Numbered from the stretch's first letter, positions 1-8,614 are shown. The stretch is 64,000 nt of DNA from Desulfosporosinus sp. (GCA_003513495.1 DOPM01000020.1:164575-228574); one strand, 5' to 3'. Numbers and translations: made by a program. Notes: a model not told the origin generated them from the letters alone.

Positions 1-131
1 GTTTGAGCCGTTACAAACTTGATTGTTCCGGCAATATAAGTAGAACGATAAGACCATACAATTCCACTTACTAAAACAATAAACAGTATACCCCAAAACC
101 AATAATATTGTTTTCTTCTTTTCCCCTCCAT
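1..131 (-). CDS. N-terminal fragment of a membrane-anchored protein
   Basis: The ATG lies behind a GGGGAGG ribosome-binding site, and the frame stays open to the left edge, so only about 43 N-terminal residues are visible. They comprise a basic start (MEGKRRKQYYW), one hydrophobic segment of about 16 residues and a polar stretch. This fits a single-pass membrane or secreted protein. It follows the histidine kinase gene by about 50 bases and is probably in the same transcript. Genes in this position after WalK/PhoR-type kinases are often extracytoplasmic regulators, but nothing visible identifies the family. Confidence 0.6.
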   Translation of the reverse strand, partial: MEGKRRKQYYWFWGILFIVLVSGIVWSYRSTYIAGTIKFVTAQ

Positions 132-159
132 TTTGTCCTCCCCAGTGAATTACCTATCT

Positions 160-183
160 GACGTTCGAACTACGAACCACTAA
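160..183. repeat. 7-nt-period TTCGA-type repeat at a gene end
   Basis: Read on the minus strand, the units TCGTAGT, TAGTGGT, TCGTAGT and TCGAACG follow each other with an exact 7-base period. They start inside the stop codon of the adjoining histidine kinase gene. This belongs to a dispersed family seen at about a dozen places in the window. Confidence 0.7.
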
Positions 184-1554
184 CTACGATTTCGCCCTTG
201 GTAAAATACACGTAAAGACAGTCCCAACTCCTACCTTAGAATCTACGCTAATACTTCCTCCTAGACCTTCAACCATGTGTTTTACAATACTTAGTCCAAG
301 TCCAGTCCCGCCTTGTTCTCGTGAACGGGCCTTGTCCACTCTATAGAAGCGCTCAAAGACTCTTGGCAAAATATCTTCTGGTATGCCGCAACCCGTGTCT
401 CCAAACTCTAAGCGAAGATATTTGGGCCCTACTTGTGCATGCAGCCAGACTCGACCTGATGCTGTATATTTGACTGCATTTTCTAAAAGATTTAAGAGAA
501 GCTGACTTAATAAATCTTCGCCTATGATAAGCGGAGGCAAGTTTTCCGGCAGCTCTACTTCCACCTGAATTCCTTTGGCTTGAGCTATACTTAGAATAAC
601 TGGTTTAATCTTATTGTACGCTTTTTGTACATAACTCACCTTACTAGAACTCACTTGCATCCGATTTTCCTGTCCTTCAAAACGGGCTAATGTTAGTAGG
701 TCTTCAATGAGTCGTTGCAAGCGTAAAGTCTCTGCTTGAATTATATTCAGGAATCGATTCCGCAACGAGGGATCATCTGCAGCTCCATCGAGAAGTGTTT
801 CTACAAACCCTTTAATCGAGGTTAAGGGAGTTCTTAATTCATGGGAAACATTGGCCACAAATTCTGTACGCATTTGTTCCAGTCGCCGAAGCTCTGTGAC
901 ATCATGAAAAACAATGACCGCCCCTCGTGACTGACCCTGCTCCGTTAAAATGGGATTTATCTTACTTTGCACTGTCTTTTGCGCAATTTGTAATTCTTTC
1001 GTTGCTGAAGGTTGCCCCGAAAGCACCTTGCGGGTTAGTTGCTCTAGCTCTAAGTCACAGGTTAGCTCCATGAGATATTCCAATTCTCGAACAGTACCTT
1101 CTCGTTCAAAAATCTTCTCAGCTGCAGTATTCACTAAGACAACTCGCCCTACATGGTCTACAGCTACTACACCTTCTTGCATCCCTGCCAAAATTGCCTC
1201 CATTTTTTGTGCTTCTTGAGTACCATTCTGAACAATCTTCTCGACGTGACGGGAAAGACTATTGAGCTCCACAGTAAATTGTCCTAATTCATCCGTAGAA
1301 TCTGATAAATCAATATGCCCAAAATCTCCTCGAGCAATTCGTTGGGTTGCAAAGTGAAGTTTTTCCATTCGACGTGTTAGCTGGCTAGTGAAGAAATAGA
1401 CGACTCCAGCAGGTAAAAGCAGCGCAAGGGTAATAACTCCTATACTCTGTTGCTCTCCGGTTACCAGCCTCGCGCTTTCCCCCACCCAGAATAGCAGCAG
1501 GGAAAGCCCAGTCATACCCAGGAATAATCCGGTTAATCGCCATTTTAAACTCAT
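184..1554 (-). CDS. Sensor histidine kinase, PhoR/WalK type
   Basis: This 456-residue membrane sensor kinase pairs with the response regulator encoded just upstream; 5 bases separate the genes. The domains in order are two transmembrane helices (about residues 8-26 and 38-57) with a very short extracytoplasmic loop, a HAMP linker, a PAS domain (about 115-215), a HisKA domain with the phospho-acceptor His in SHELRTP, and a HATPase_c domain with the N box (NLLENAVKYT) and the G boxes DTGCGIP and GGTGLGLS. The short outer loop argues against a large external ligand domain and for sensing through the membrane or the PAS domain. PhoR and WalK share this layout, and the sequence alone does not settle which it is. 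The stop codon lies in a heptad repeat. Confidence 0.93.
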   Translation of the reverse strand: MSLKWRLTGLFLGMTGLSLLLFWVGESARLVTGEQQSIGVITLALLLPAGVVYFFTSQLTRRMEKLHFATQRIARGDFGHIDLSDSTDELGQFTVELNSLSRHVEKIVQNGTQEAQKMEAILAGMQEGVVAVDHVGRVVLVNTAAEKIFEREGTVRELEYLMELTCDLELEQLTRKVLSGQPSATKELQIAQKTVQSKINPILTEQGQSRGAVIVFHDVTELRRLEQMRTEFVANVSHELRTPLTSIKGFVETLLDGAADDPSLRNRFLNIIQAETLRLQRLIEDLLTLARFEGQENRMQVSSSKVSYVQKAYNKIKPVILSIAQAKGIQVEVELPENLPPLIIGEDLLSQLLLNLLENAVKYTASGRVWLHAQVGPKYLRLEFGDTGCGIPEDILPRVFERFYRVDKARSREQGGTGLGLSIVKHMVEGLGGSISVDSKVGVGTVFTCILPRAKS

Positions 1555-1559
1555 ATCTA

Positions 1560-2246
1560 CTATCCTTTAAAGCGGTAGCCAATTCCGCGTAACGTTTCAA
1601 TGTACTCAGGATGCGAAGCATCCTTTTCGATTTTTAAGCGCAGATGACGAACATGTACGTCAACTGTACGGGTATCCCCGTCATATTCATATCCCCAAAT
1701 TCGCTCTAGTAAATCATCCCGGGAATAAACCCGACCAGGATGTGTCATCAAGACACGCAGAAGTTCAAACTCCTTGGGGGTTAATTCGGTCTCCTCACCC
1801 CGCACATAAACACGGAACCCATTTACATCAATTCTCAATTCCCCCCGTATAACCTGAGAATCTGCCTCCTCAGACGAATTGATTCTGCGCAAACGCGCTT
1901 TAATTCGAGCTAACAATTCACGAGGACTAAAGGGTTTTGTCATATAATCATCGGCCCCGAGCTCAAGGCCTAGGACCTTATCAATAACTTCACCTTTGGC
2001 AGTTAACATGATTATGGGCAATTGCTGGAATTTAGGAATTAAGCGAATTCTTCGACAAACCTCTAAACCATCCATTCCCGGCAACATAAGGTCCAACACT
2101 ATAAGATGAGGTTGTTCCTTCTCAACAGAATCCAAGGCCTCCTGACCATCCTTTGCTACACATACACGATACCCTTCCTTCTCTAAATTAAATGTAAGAA
2201 GTTCAAGAATCGGTTCCTCATCATCAACCACTAAGACTGTTGCCAC
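1560..2246 (-). CDS. OmpR/PhoB-family response regulator
   Basis: The product has 228 residues: a receiver domain (about 1-120) followed by a winged-helix DNA-binding domain. The receiver shows the acidic pair DDEE, the phospho-acceptor Asp in LIVLDLMLPGMDG, the Thr in MLTAK and the Lys in MTKPFSP. The C-terminal domain shows the hallmark LTPKEFELL and DTRTVDVHVRHLR segments. The partner kinase follows at once. Similarity to B. subtilis PhoP and WalR is strong throughout, so it is a PhoP/WalR-type regulator of phosphate or cell-wall genes. The upstream gap carries a TTCGA heptad repeat within 20-60 bases of the start. Confidence 0.94.
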   Translation of the reverse strand: MATVLVVDDEEPILELLTFNLEKEGYRVCVAKDGQEALDSVEKEQPHLIVLDLMLPGMDGLEVCRRIRLIPKFQQLPIIMLTAKGEVIDKVLGLELGADDYMTKPFSPRELLARIKARLRRINSSEEADSQVIRGELRIDVNGFRVYVRGEETELTPKEFELLRVLMTHPGRVYSRDDLLERIWGYEYDGDTRTVDVHVRHLRLKIEKDASHPEYIETLRGIGYRFKG

Positions 2247-2262
2247 TGACCCACCCCCCTAA

Positions 2263-2310
2263 TCGATGTTCGATGTTCGATATTCGAAGCTCGAATTGGT
2301 TCTCTCGAAC
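2263..2310. repeat. 7-nt-period TTCGA-type repeat
   Basis: GTTCGAT, GTTCGAT, ATTCGAA and GCTCGAA follow in exact 7-base register, with a more degenerate tail. The repeat sits between the response regulator start and the end of the ylmD/pgeF gene. Confidence 0.7.
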
Positions 2311-2424
2311 ATTTAGCACATGCATCGTGCATGGTTCCTTGAATATTTAGCCGCTTTGTCCTGGAACTCGTCTGTACTTAAGGTTAGACGAAAGTTCATT
2401 ATTCCCCGCCTTATGTATCTCTCG

Positions 2425-2462
2425 TGCCTCGAGTATCTCACCTCGTACTTCGCACTCGGATC
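2425..2462. repeat. Heptad repeat invading the 3' end of pgeF
   Basis: CTCGTGC, CTCGAGT, ATCTCAC, CTCGTAC, TTCGCAC and TCGGATC run with a 7-base period across the stop codon of pgeF. Confidence 0.6.
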
Positions 2463-3250
2463 CATCCTGCCATCCGCCCTGTCCGGACACCATCTCGACG
2501 ATGGGAGAAAAACCATTCTGGATTATCTGCGGTGCAAATTGCAGCAACATTAATATTTTCCGGGCGAACTCCTGTTTCTAAGACCACCATTCGGTTAGCT
2601 TCCCATAGATCAAGCAAGTAATGTCCATCCTCTTGGGGACGAAGAAACGGGGTTTTATCAAAGTTGGACTTAAATTGCAGAGCTACCCGTTCGTCAACAA
2701 CGTAACAACATGGACCAATGCTTGGTCCAATCGCTACCCAGGCATTTTCCGTGCGACCTCCAGCGTCTTCGAAACATTCTAGCGCTTTTTGTCCGATTTT
2801 ATTGGCAGTTCCCTTCCACCCTGCATGTACAATTCCCACTGCCTTAAGATCTGGGTAATAAAAATAGAGAGGAACACAATCTGCAAAAAAAGCCATTAGG
2901 CCAAGAGAACTTTGGGTTACTAACCCGTCGACGGCTGGAATCGCCGTCTCTAATTCCCTCGCGCCTCGTCCCCCGTCTTTTTCTTTAACCCATGTCACAT
3001 CAGTCCCATGAACCTGTTCTCCCACTACTACCCTAGTCCAGGGAACTCCCCATTGATCAAACCAACGCCTGCGGTTTTCGAGAACGACGTTCGAATCATC
3101 TCCAACATGGAGCCCTAAATTCAATGTATCATAGGGAACTATGCCCGCTCCCCCAACACGAGTTGAAAACCCCAAGTCAATACCTTCAGCTTGCCATTTT
3201 GGAACAGTAAGGTAGTTTAAACTACCACTATTGTGCCATTCCCAGCTCAT
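2438..3250 (-). CDS. pgeF: YlmD/PgeF (YfiH) laccase-domain protein
   Basis: This 270-residue protein belongs to the family once called multicopper polyphenol oxidase (laccase) and now known to include purine nucleoside phosphorylases and the peptidoglycan editing factor PgeF. Zinc-site signatures are visible: GEQVHGTDV, ADCVPL, VGIVHAGWKGT and GPCCYVVDE. In B. subtilis the homologue ylmD lies in the same sigG-ylmA-ylmC-ylmD order, which supports the call. The ATG follows AAGGAG. The usual end of the family (HRRDG-RTGRMAG) is present, but the last residues (RVRSTR) and the stop codon are formed by a TTCGA-type heptad repeat, so the extreme C-terminus looks replaced. Confidence 0.9.
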   Translation of the reverse strand: MSWEWHNSGSLNYLTVPKWQAEGIDLGFSTRVGGAGIVPYDTLNLGLHVGDDSNVVLENRRRWFDQWGVPWTRVVVGEQVHGTDVTWVKEKDGGRGARELETAIPAVDGLVTQSSLGLMAFFADCVPLYFYYPDLKAVGIVHAGWKGTANKIGQKALECFEDAGGRTENAWVAIGPSIGPCCYVVDERVALQFKSNFDKTPFLRPQEDGHYLLDLWEANRMVVLETGVRPENINVAAICTADNPEWFFSHRRDGVRTGRMAGWIRVRSTR

Positions 3251-3430
3251 TCGTTTAACTCCTTCAGTTTACATTTAATATATCATTTAATACCCTTAAG
3301 GACAAACCTCCAAAAGTCCTAGTATAACCGGAAATGCGACTATTCTTTTAATCTAAGTCCCTAGAAATACAAATAGACATAAACCTTTGCCCCGAGCGAG
3401 AACAAAGGTTTATGCTTTTCCAATTCGGGA

Positions 3431-3706
3431 TTAGCGTCGATCCTCATTTTCTGTATTGAATTCTGGCAAGTCGTTGACATCCACCAAGATGACATCAACT
3501 CCAATTTTTTTTACGTGATCCCATGGAACAAAAAAATCCTCTGTCTTTGGACTGCCAAATAGCCCCCAGCTTCGTGAGGATCCTGGCACAATAATTCCTT
3601 TAACGACACCTCGGTCTAAATCTAAATCCAGATCTTTGATTGGCCCTAGCCTTCGACCATCCTTTACATTCACTATATCTAGTAATCTTAAATCCGAGAC
3701 CCTCAT
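3431..3706 (-). CDS. ylmC: YlmC/YmxH-family PRC-barrel sporulation protein
   Basis: This 91-residue protein is essentially one PRC-barrel domain: RVSDLRLLDIVNVKDGRRLG, a strand-rich core, then PWDHVKKIGVDVILVD. YlmC/YmxH proteins are small and conserved, and lie next to sigG in spore formers; the molecular role is not well defined. The start is the ATG behind GGGGGGG with 5-base spacing, not the GTG two codons earlier. It lies between sigG and pgeF, in the same order as in B. subtilis. Confidence 0.88.
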   Translation of the reverse strand: MRVSDLRLLDIVNVKDGRRLGPIKDLDLDLDRGVVKGIIVPGSSRSWGLFGSPKTEDFFVPWDHVKKIGVDVILVDVNDLPEFNTENEDRR

Positions 3707-3719
3707 TGCCACCCCCCCT

Positions 3720-3765
3720 TTAGCGAGGTTCGAGGCTCGATGTTCGAGGTTCGAATATCAAGCCC
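3720..3765. repeat. 7-nt-period TTCGA-type repeat
   Basis: GGTTCGA, GGCTCGA, TGTTCGA and GGTTCGA run in exact 7-base register just upstream of the ylmC ribosome-binding site. Confidence 0.7.
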
Positions 3766-3914
3766 AGCCCCGAGATAGGTCCTACTATACACTTTATGTG
3801 CATCGTACTTCATATATCATACTATGAGGGAGAGTCTCTAAATAGCATGGGCCATCTGATTATTTTACCCATCACACTTACCAAGCGTTTTTAAGATGCT
3901 GCGATGCCCACTAG

Positions 3915-3954
3915 TCCCCCATCGAACTTCGAGCCTCGTGCCTCGCACATCGGG
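3915..3954. repeat. Heptad repeat abutting the sigG stop codon
   Basis: Units such as ACTTCGA, GCCTCGT and GCCTCGC recur with a 7-base period and end directly at the stop codon of sigG. Confidence 0.65.
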
Positions 3955-4728
3955 TTACACGAACTTTCGCATATGCTGCATGGCAGCTTTCTCAAGACGG
4001 GAAACCTGAGCTTGAGAAATTCCAATCTCATCTGCAACTTCCATTTGGGTCTTACCCTGGAAAAACCGCAGTGATAAAATAAGTTTCTCTCGTTCACTTA
4101 GACGACGCAAAGCTTCTCGCACAGCCAGGCCTTCAACCCAGCCAGTATCGGACTGCTTATCATCCCCTATTTGATCCATCACAAAGATCGGATCCCCGCC
4201 ATCATGGTAAATGGGCTCGAATAAAGAAATTGGTTCTTGAATAGCATCTAAAGCAAAAACAACATCTTCACGTGGTAGAGAGAGTTTATGGGCAATTTCC
4301 GCTACGGTTGGTTCACATGACCGTTCACTTACCAACTGGTCTCGAACCTGAAGCGCCTTGTAGGCAATATCACGCAAAGACCTGCTTACTCTTATCGGAT
4401 TATTATCCCTTAAATACCGACGAATTTCCCCAATAATCATTGGGACAGCATAAGTAGAGAACTTGACGTTCTGCCCAAGATCAAAATTGTCAATAGCTTT
4501 CATCAACCCGATACATCCAACTTGAAAAAGGTCATCCACATATTCTCCACGATTCGTAAACCGTTGAATCACGCTAAGAACAAGGCGGAGATTCCCATGG
4601 ATTAGTTTGTCACGGGCACTGCGGTTTCCAGCTTGGTAAATCACAAATAGCTCTTTCATCTTCGCGCTGGATAACACAGGCAACTTTGAGGTGTTCACTC
4701 CACAAATCTCAACTTTATTCAATGCCAA
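3955..4728 (-). CDS. sigG: RNA polymerase sporulation sigma factor SigG
   Basis: This is the late forespore sigma factor. The near-invariant N-terminus NKVEICGVNTSKLPVL is present, followed by region 2 (LRLVLSVIQRF, FQVGCIGLMKAIDNFD, KFSTYAVPMIIGEIRRYLRDN), region 3 and region 4 (GKTQMEVADEIGISQAQVSRLEK). The reading frame is open further upstream, but the TTG chosen here lies 8 bases after GGGGGGTG and gives a 257-residue product of normal size beginning M-A-L-N-K. sigG follows sigE closely. A candidate SigF/SigG-type promoter overlaps the end of sigE. Confidence 0.95.
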   Translation of the reverse strand: MALNKVEICGVNTSKLPVLSSAKMKELFVIYQAGNRSARDKLIHGNLRLVLSVIQRFTNRGEYVDDLFQVGCIGLMKAIDNFDLGQNVKFSTYAVPMIIGEIRRYLRDNNPIRVSRSLRDIAYKALQVRDQLVSERSCEPTVAEIAHKLSLPREDVVFALDAIQEPISLFEPIYHDGGDPIFVMDQIGDDKQSDTGWVEGLAVREALRRLSEREKLILSLRFFQGKTQMEVADEIGISQAQVSRLEKAAMQHMRKFV

Positions 4729-4762
4729 ACTACGAGCACCCCCCAAGCAAATTCTGTTGGGA

Positions 4763-4791
4763 AGTATGCCCTAAGACTGTTTAGGTTATTC
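4763..4791 (-). promoter_or_regulatory. Candidate SigF/SigG promoter for sigG
   Basis: On the minus strand GAATA (-35) is separated by 15 bases from GGGCATACT (-10). The SigF consensus is roughly GywTA, then 15-16 bases, then GGnrAnAnT; this site has one mismatch in each half. It straddles the sigE stop codon and lies about 35 bases before the sigG start. It agrees with the known forespore control of sigG, but is a pattern match only. Confidence 0.4.
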
Positions 4792-5511
4792 CAATCGACA
4801 AAATTCTTTACGTAATCTACGAATAATTCGTTTCTCAAGTCGGGAGATATAGGACTGCGAAATTCCTAAACGATCCGCTACTTCTTTTTGAGTCTTCTCT
4901 ACTCCATCATCCAAACCAAACCTTAATTCCATGATGACCTTTTCTCTATTGGTCAGCCTCCCCATTGCTAAATGCAAGAGTTGACGGTCTACCTGTTCCT
5001 CAATAGGCTTGGAAATGATATCATTTTCCGTGCCTAAAACATCGGATAAAAGCAACTCGTTTCCATCCCAATCAATATTTAAAGGCTCATCAAAGGAGAC
5101 TTCGGATCGAGTTTTATTGTTACGTCTAAGATACATCAATATTTCATTTTCAATACACCGTGAGGCATAGGTTGCCAGCTTAATTTTCTTCTGAGGATCA
5201 AAGGTATTGACAGCTTTAATAAGTCCGATAGTACCTATAGAAACCAGATCTTCGATCCCGATTCCGGTGTTTTCGAATTTACGTGCAATATAGACTACAA
5301 GACGAAGGTTACGTTCAATTAAAATATCCCGTATTGATCCGTCTCCCATTTCTAAACGCTCTAGCAGGACTCCTTCTTCATCCGAGTTAAGTGGTGGCGG
5401 TAGGGCTTCACTGCTTCCAACATAATAAATTCCGCTAACTCCAAAGATTTTTTGAACGAAGATAACCCACAGGCGTCTAACCTTACCTTGAGCATTACTC
5501 CACCACTTCAT
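4786..5511 (-). CDS. sigE: RNA polymerase sporulation sigma factor SigE precursor
   Basis: This 241-residue pro-SigE is the early mother-cell sigma factor. The N-terminal pro-sequence (about residues 1-27) is basic and amphipathic and ends before YYVGSSEALPPPL, the conserved region where SpoIIGA cleaves B. subtilis pro-SigE. Regions 2 (RNLRLVVYIARKFENTG, IGTIGLIKAVNTFDP, YASRCIENEILMYLRR) and 4 (KTQKEVADRLGISQSYISRLEKR) are intact. The start codon follows the spoIIGA stop with no gap, so the protease and its substrate are translationally coupled. Confidence 0.97.
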   Translation of the reverse strand: MKWWSNAQGKVRRLWVIFVQKIFGVSGIYYVGSSEALPPPLNSDEEGVLLERLEMGDGSIRDILIERNLRLVVYIARKFENTGIGIEDLVSIGTIGLIKAVNTFDPQKKIKLATYASRCIENEILMYLRRNNKTRSEVSFDEPLNIDWDGNELLLSDVLGTENDIISKPIEEQVDRQLLHLAMGRLTNREKVIMELRFGLDDGVEKTQKEVADRLGISQSYISRLEKRIIRRLRKEFCRLE

Positions 5512-6429
5512 TTATCCATCTCCACCTTTCTGCACATGTTCTGGGTGTAGTAACGCTTGGTATTCACCCTCTGAACTTAACACTTGCTTGACAAGTGCTA
5601 CCGTAGCATGGATTTGCTGAGATCCCTTCTTGCTAAAACAGGTCACACGTTCAGGTCTTATCCCAAGCAGCCAACTCTGGGTATCAATGGTTTGAAAAGG
5701 GATAAAAACAAGGTGTTTTACTAATTTCGGGTTGAGTTTCCATAGTAGGGGCCAAGGGTCTGCGTAATCCTTCCAAGGGATATCTAGGAATGCCCGAATA
5801 CTATCCGGCATAGCACTTGCGGCAACCTCCTCTTCTAGAAGAATAACTGGGGACCCCGTTAACGGATCTCGCAAATGATTTCCGGTATCCATTAACGCTC
5901 TTATATTCACGATCCCACGCTCTTCACCACCAAAGTTAATTTCCAAATCGTAGATAGTTCTTTCCAGAACCGACTTCCTATCCTGCCATCGCTGCCAAAG
6001 GCACTGTAAAACCCACCATAGTATTACCCCTGCCGGAAGGACCCAGAAATTACTTAAGACCAGGGTTAATTGCTCACCACTTAGCCCGCTATCGAATTGA
6101 GTCCAACCCCATGCTGCATACAGAAAACCGCCAAGTCCAGCTGAAAGAAGCCAAAAGCCAATGAATGCCCTGAGCAAGATCCTCGGTCCAAGTTTTGGAA
6201 ATGCGACTGCCACCATAAGAAATGGAATAAACCATTTACATAAAATGGCCCATGGAGGCGCATAATAACACGCTAAAATGACCGGAACCTCACCGAGCAA
6301 CGCAGCTATTAGGATTCGGCTTGGTCGGACCGGGAGGTGGATAAGTCGACCTAGAAGGATAAGCAGAAGAGTGTCCATTCCCCCATTAATGAGAATAACC
6401 AGATCGAGATAAGTCTCTGCAACGCCCAT
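5512..6429 (-). CDS. spoIIGA: Pro-SigE processing peptidase SpoIIGA
   Basis: This 305-residue membrane aspartic protease matures pro-SigE. The N-terminal half has about five hydrophobic helices. The C-terminal half carries the protease motif ALMDTGNHLRDPLTG, with the catalytic Asp in DTGN. The ATG chosen lies 8 bases after AAAGGG; a GTG three codons upstream overlaps that ribosome-binding site and is unlikely. The gene sits directly ahead of sigE, the standard arrangement. A candidate sigma-A promoter with a long spacer lies about 35 bases upstream. Confidence 0.95.
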   Translation of the reverse strand: MGVAETYLDLVILINGGMDTLLLILLGRLIHLPVRPSRILIAALLGEVPVILACYYAPPWAILCKWFIPFLMVAVAFPKLGPRILLRAFIGFWLLSAGLGGFLYAAWGWTQFDSGLSGEQLTLVLSNFWVLPAGVILWWVLQCLWQRWQDRKSVLERTIYDLEINFGGEERGIVNIRALMDTGNHLRDPLTGSPVILLEEEVAASAMPDSIRAFLDIPWKDYADPWPLLWKLNPKLVKHLVFIPFQTIDTQSWLLGIRPERVTCFSKKGSQQIHATVALVKQVLSSEGEYQALLHPEHVQKGGDG

Positions 6430-6462
6430 CTGGTGCACCCTTTCAATAATGCTTCTTAAAAA

Positions 6463-6495
6463 ATTATATCTGAAAGATGAAGTAAAACCTGTCGC
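6463..6495 (-). promoter_or_regulatory. Candidate long-spacer promoter for spoIIGA-sigE
   Basis: A consensus -10 TATAAT lies 21 bases after GCGACA. The B. subtilis spoIIG promoter is known for an over-long spacer that is rescued by Spo0A. Read on the plus strand, TGTCGC matches five of seven bases of the Spo0A box TGNCGAA. This is suggestive only. Confidence 0.35.
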
Positions 6496-6958
6496 TTTCA
6501 GGGGGGTATAAATGGATATTTTAGGAAAACTAATGCGATTGATGTAGTTTTTTATCTAGGAAGCATCCGGAACAACAATGATATTTAGTCCTTTGCTTAA
6601 GTAATTTTATAAATAATGTCAAAAAAATCTGTCCCAATGAAACCGTCGGTTCTACGAAACAGGTTCATTTTACTTAACAAAAAATAGAGCCCCCTTCTGA
6701 TTGATGAAGAAGACTCTTGACGATGACATAACTAAGTTTAACAATATAAAAATTATCAATAAATATTAATTTAAATAATATTAAGTCATTTAAGATGAAA
6801 TTAATTAACATTTCGTCATTTTTCAAACAATTTCATTGAAGAATTAATTCTTTCATGGTATTGTATTAGTAATTTTATACAAATATTTTGTTCCTATATT
6901 CACGTCTTCTTAGATTAATGTCAACTATTGTAATTCAAGTCATAAAGGCGGTTTTTTA
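6496..6958. other. AT-rich divergent intergenic region
   Basis: This is the gap between the divergent spoIIGA and chemoreceptor genes. The last 300 bases before the chemoreceptor are very AT-rich, with runs of A/T steps and no open frame that looks coding. AAAGGCGG precedes the chemoreceptor ATG. No terminator or RNA gene was recognised. Confidence 0.6.
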
Positions 6959-8578
6959 ATGTCAAAAAATGTATCCATAGGCTTTACTCAGAAGAAACAT
7001 GGATTAGAAACTATAACTCGTATTGCCAAAGAATTCGAAGGCATCTTAGCACAATTTAAAGATTTGGAAAGTGCCCGCAAACCAATTAGAGAAGCCATTG
7101 ACCTAAACCTCCAAAACCATGAATATTTGTTACTCTGTGATCTTAAGGGATTGGCAGTAGTGCACTCAAATCGTTTACGAGAAGGTATGTATTTTAACAA
7201 TGAAATTGAGTTAAGAGCCGCTCAATGTTCCGAACCAATTACCCAGATTTATCACCGCAACACCGGAGAAGTGCTACTTGACGCTGCAAGTCCAGTTTTC
7301 GTTCACGGAGAGCATACCTATGCTGTACGCTTAGGCATACCCCTGCACAAGGTTCGACTAACGAAGCAAGTTTTTACAGGCGTACTGCCCACTCTCTTTC
7401 TCGGTGGAACCTGGATTGGCCTGAGTTCTTTTTCAACTGTTTCCATGCTTTCATCTATGCTTGCACTAGGAGCACAAATCTTTTACAGTGTCTGGCTGAA
7501 AAACAAATTAGCAACTTCCCTTCAGGAAACATTTAAAGTAACAAAAGCAATTGCTAAAGGAAATCTTACGGTTCTGGCCAAAGCACCTTCAGATGACGAA
7601 TTAGGCAATTTATCCTATGAAGTAAACAAGGTATCTTTGGGTATGAAGTCCATAATTATGGATCTGGCTTCTTTTTCCGAACGAGCACAAAACATGAGCC
7701 AAACCCAGGCCTCCCATGCTCATGTATCTGCTGAAAATCAAGAAACCTTAGCAGCTACTTTAGAAGAGTTTAGTGCCGGCGCAACTGACCAAATTCAAGG
7801 AATGAAAGCGTCTCAAAAACAAGTAGACGAAATCCAATCCGCTTCCCAAAGCATCTTATCAAGTACTCAGGAAGTTCTTTCCTTAGCTACATCCGCTAAA
7901 ACAACCAGTCAAGAAGGAACGCGGGCAATCAATGAAGCGATTCGTGAGATGGGCATCATTTATCAAGTCACTGAACAAGCGAATCAATCTATTCTAAACT
8001 TAGCTGAACAGGCACAAAAAATAGGAGATATTATCTCAGTTATAACTGGCATATCTGAACAAACTAATCTATTAGCTCTGAATGCGGCAATTGAAGCTGC
8101 CCGGGCCGGTGAACATGGCAGAGGATTCGCCGTTGTTGCAGAAGAGGTTCGAAAACTAGCCGACGGTTCGGCCAATTCTTCTCGCCAAATTATGGAGCTG
8201 ATAACCGGGGTTCAAACTATGGTTGATGCAACGGTTAGTAATATCAGTCAAGGTATGGGTGAGGTAAACCGTGGAAAAGATGTGATCGAAAAGGCCGGAC
8301 AAGCTATCACATCTCTTGACGAAGTAATCAATGCGACATCATCTAAAGTAGAAGCTAATCTTCAAAATGCAGATAGTCTTCTAATTCAAAGTCAACTCTT
8401 AGCAGAAACTCAACGGCAAGCGACTACAATCGCCGTTCAATTTGCTGAAGGGGCCACTCAAGCAGCAACCACGGTCGAACAACAAATGGTTTCGACCCAA
8501 GAAATAGCCACAATTTCTTCTGAATTAGCAAAAACATCAGCTCACTTACATGAGGTCATTCAACGGTTTGAATGGTAA
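6959..8578 (+). CDS. Methyl-accepting chemotaxis protein
   Basis: This 539-residue chemoreceptor has a soluble N-terminal domain of about 130 residues, ending near GIPLHKVRLTKQVF, with no preceding signal anchor. One hydrophobic stretch follows (about 140-180, possibly two closely spaced helices), then a HAMP domain and a long methyl-accepting coiled-coil domain with the conserved hairpin tip (EQTNLLALNAAIEAARAGE, GFAVVAEEVRKLADGS). The sensor domain is therefore probably cytoplasmic, unlike classic periplasmic-sensing receptors. The gene stands alone, is divergent from spoIIGA, and ends before a strong palindromic terminator. Confidence 0.94.
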   Translation: MSKNVSIGFTQKKHGLETITRIAKEFEGILAQFKDLESARKPIREAIDLNLQNHEYLLLCDLKGLAVVHSNRLREGMYFNNEIELRAAQCSEPITQIYHRNTGEVLLDAASPVFVHGEHTYAVRLGIPLHKVRLTKQVFTGVLPTLFLGGTWIGLSSFSTVSMLSSMLALGAQIFYSVWLKNKLATSLQETFKVTKAIAKGNLTVLAKAPSDDELGNLSYEVNKVSLGMKSIIMDLASFSERAQNMSQTQASHAHVSAENQETLAATLEEFSAGATDQIQGMKASQKQVDEIQSASQSILSSTQEVLSLATSAKTTSQEGTRAINEAIREMGIIYQVTEQANQSILNLAEQAQKIGDIISVITGISEQTNLLALNAAIEAARAGEHGRGFAVVAEEVRKLADGSANSSRQIMELITGVQTMVDATVSNISQGMGEVNRGKDVIEKAGQAITSLDEVINATSSKVEANLQNADSLLIQSQLLAETQRQATTIAVQFAEGATQAATTVEQQMVSTQEIATISSELAKTSAHLHEVIQRFEW

Positions 8579-8614
8579 CAACATGTAATAAAAAACCTGT
8601 CTTGAACTTTATAA

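Noticed and set aside
3720..3765. TTCGA heptad runs as CRISPR repeats
   Set aside because: Period is 7 bases with no conserved repeat/spacer alternation and no cas genes.
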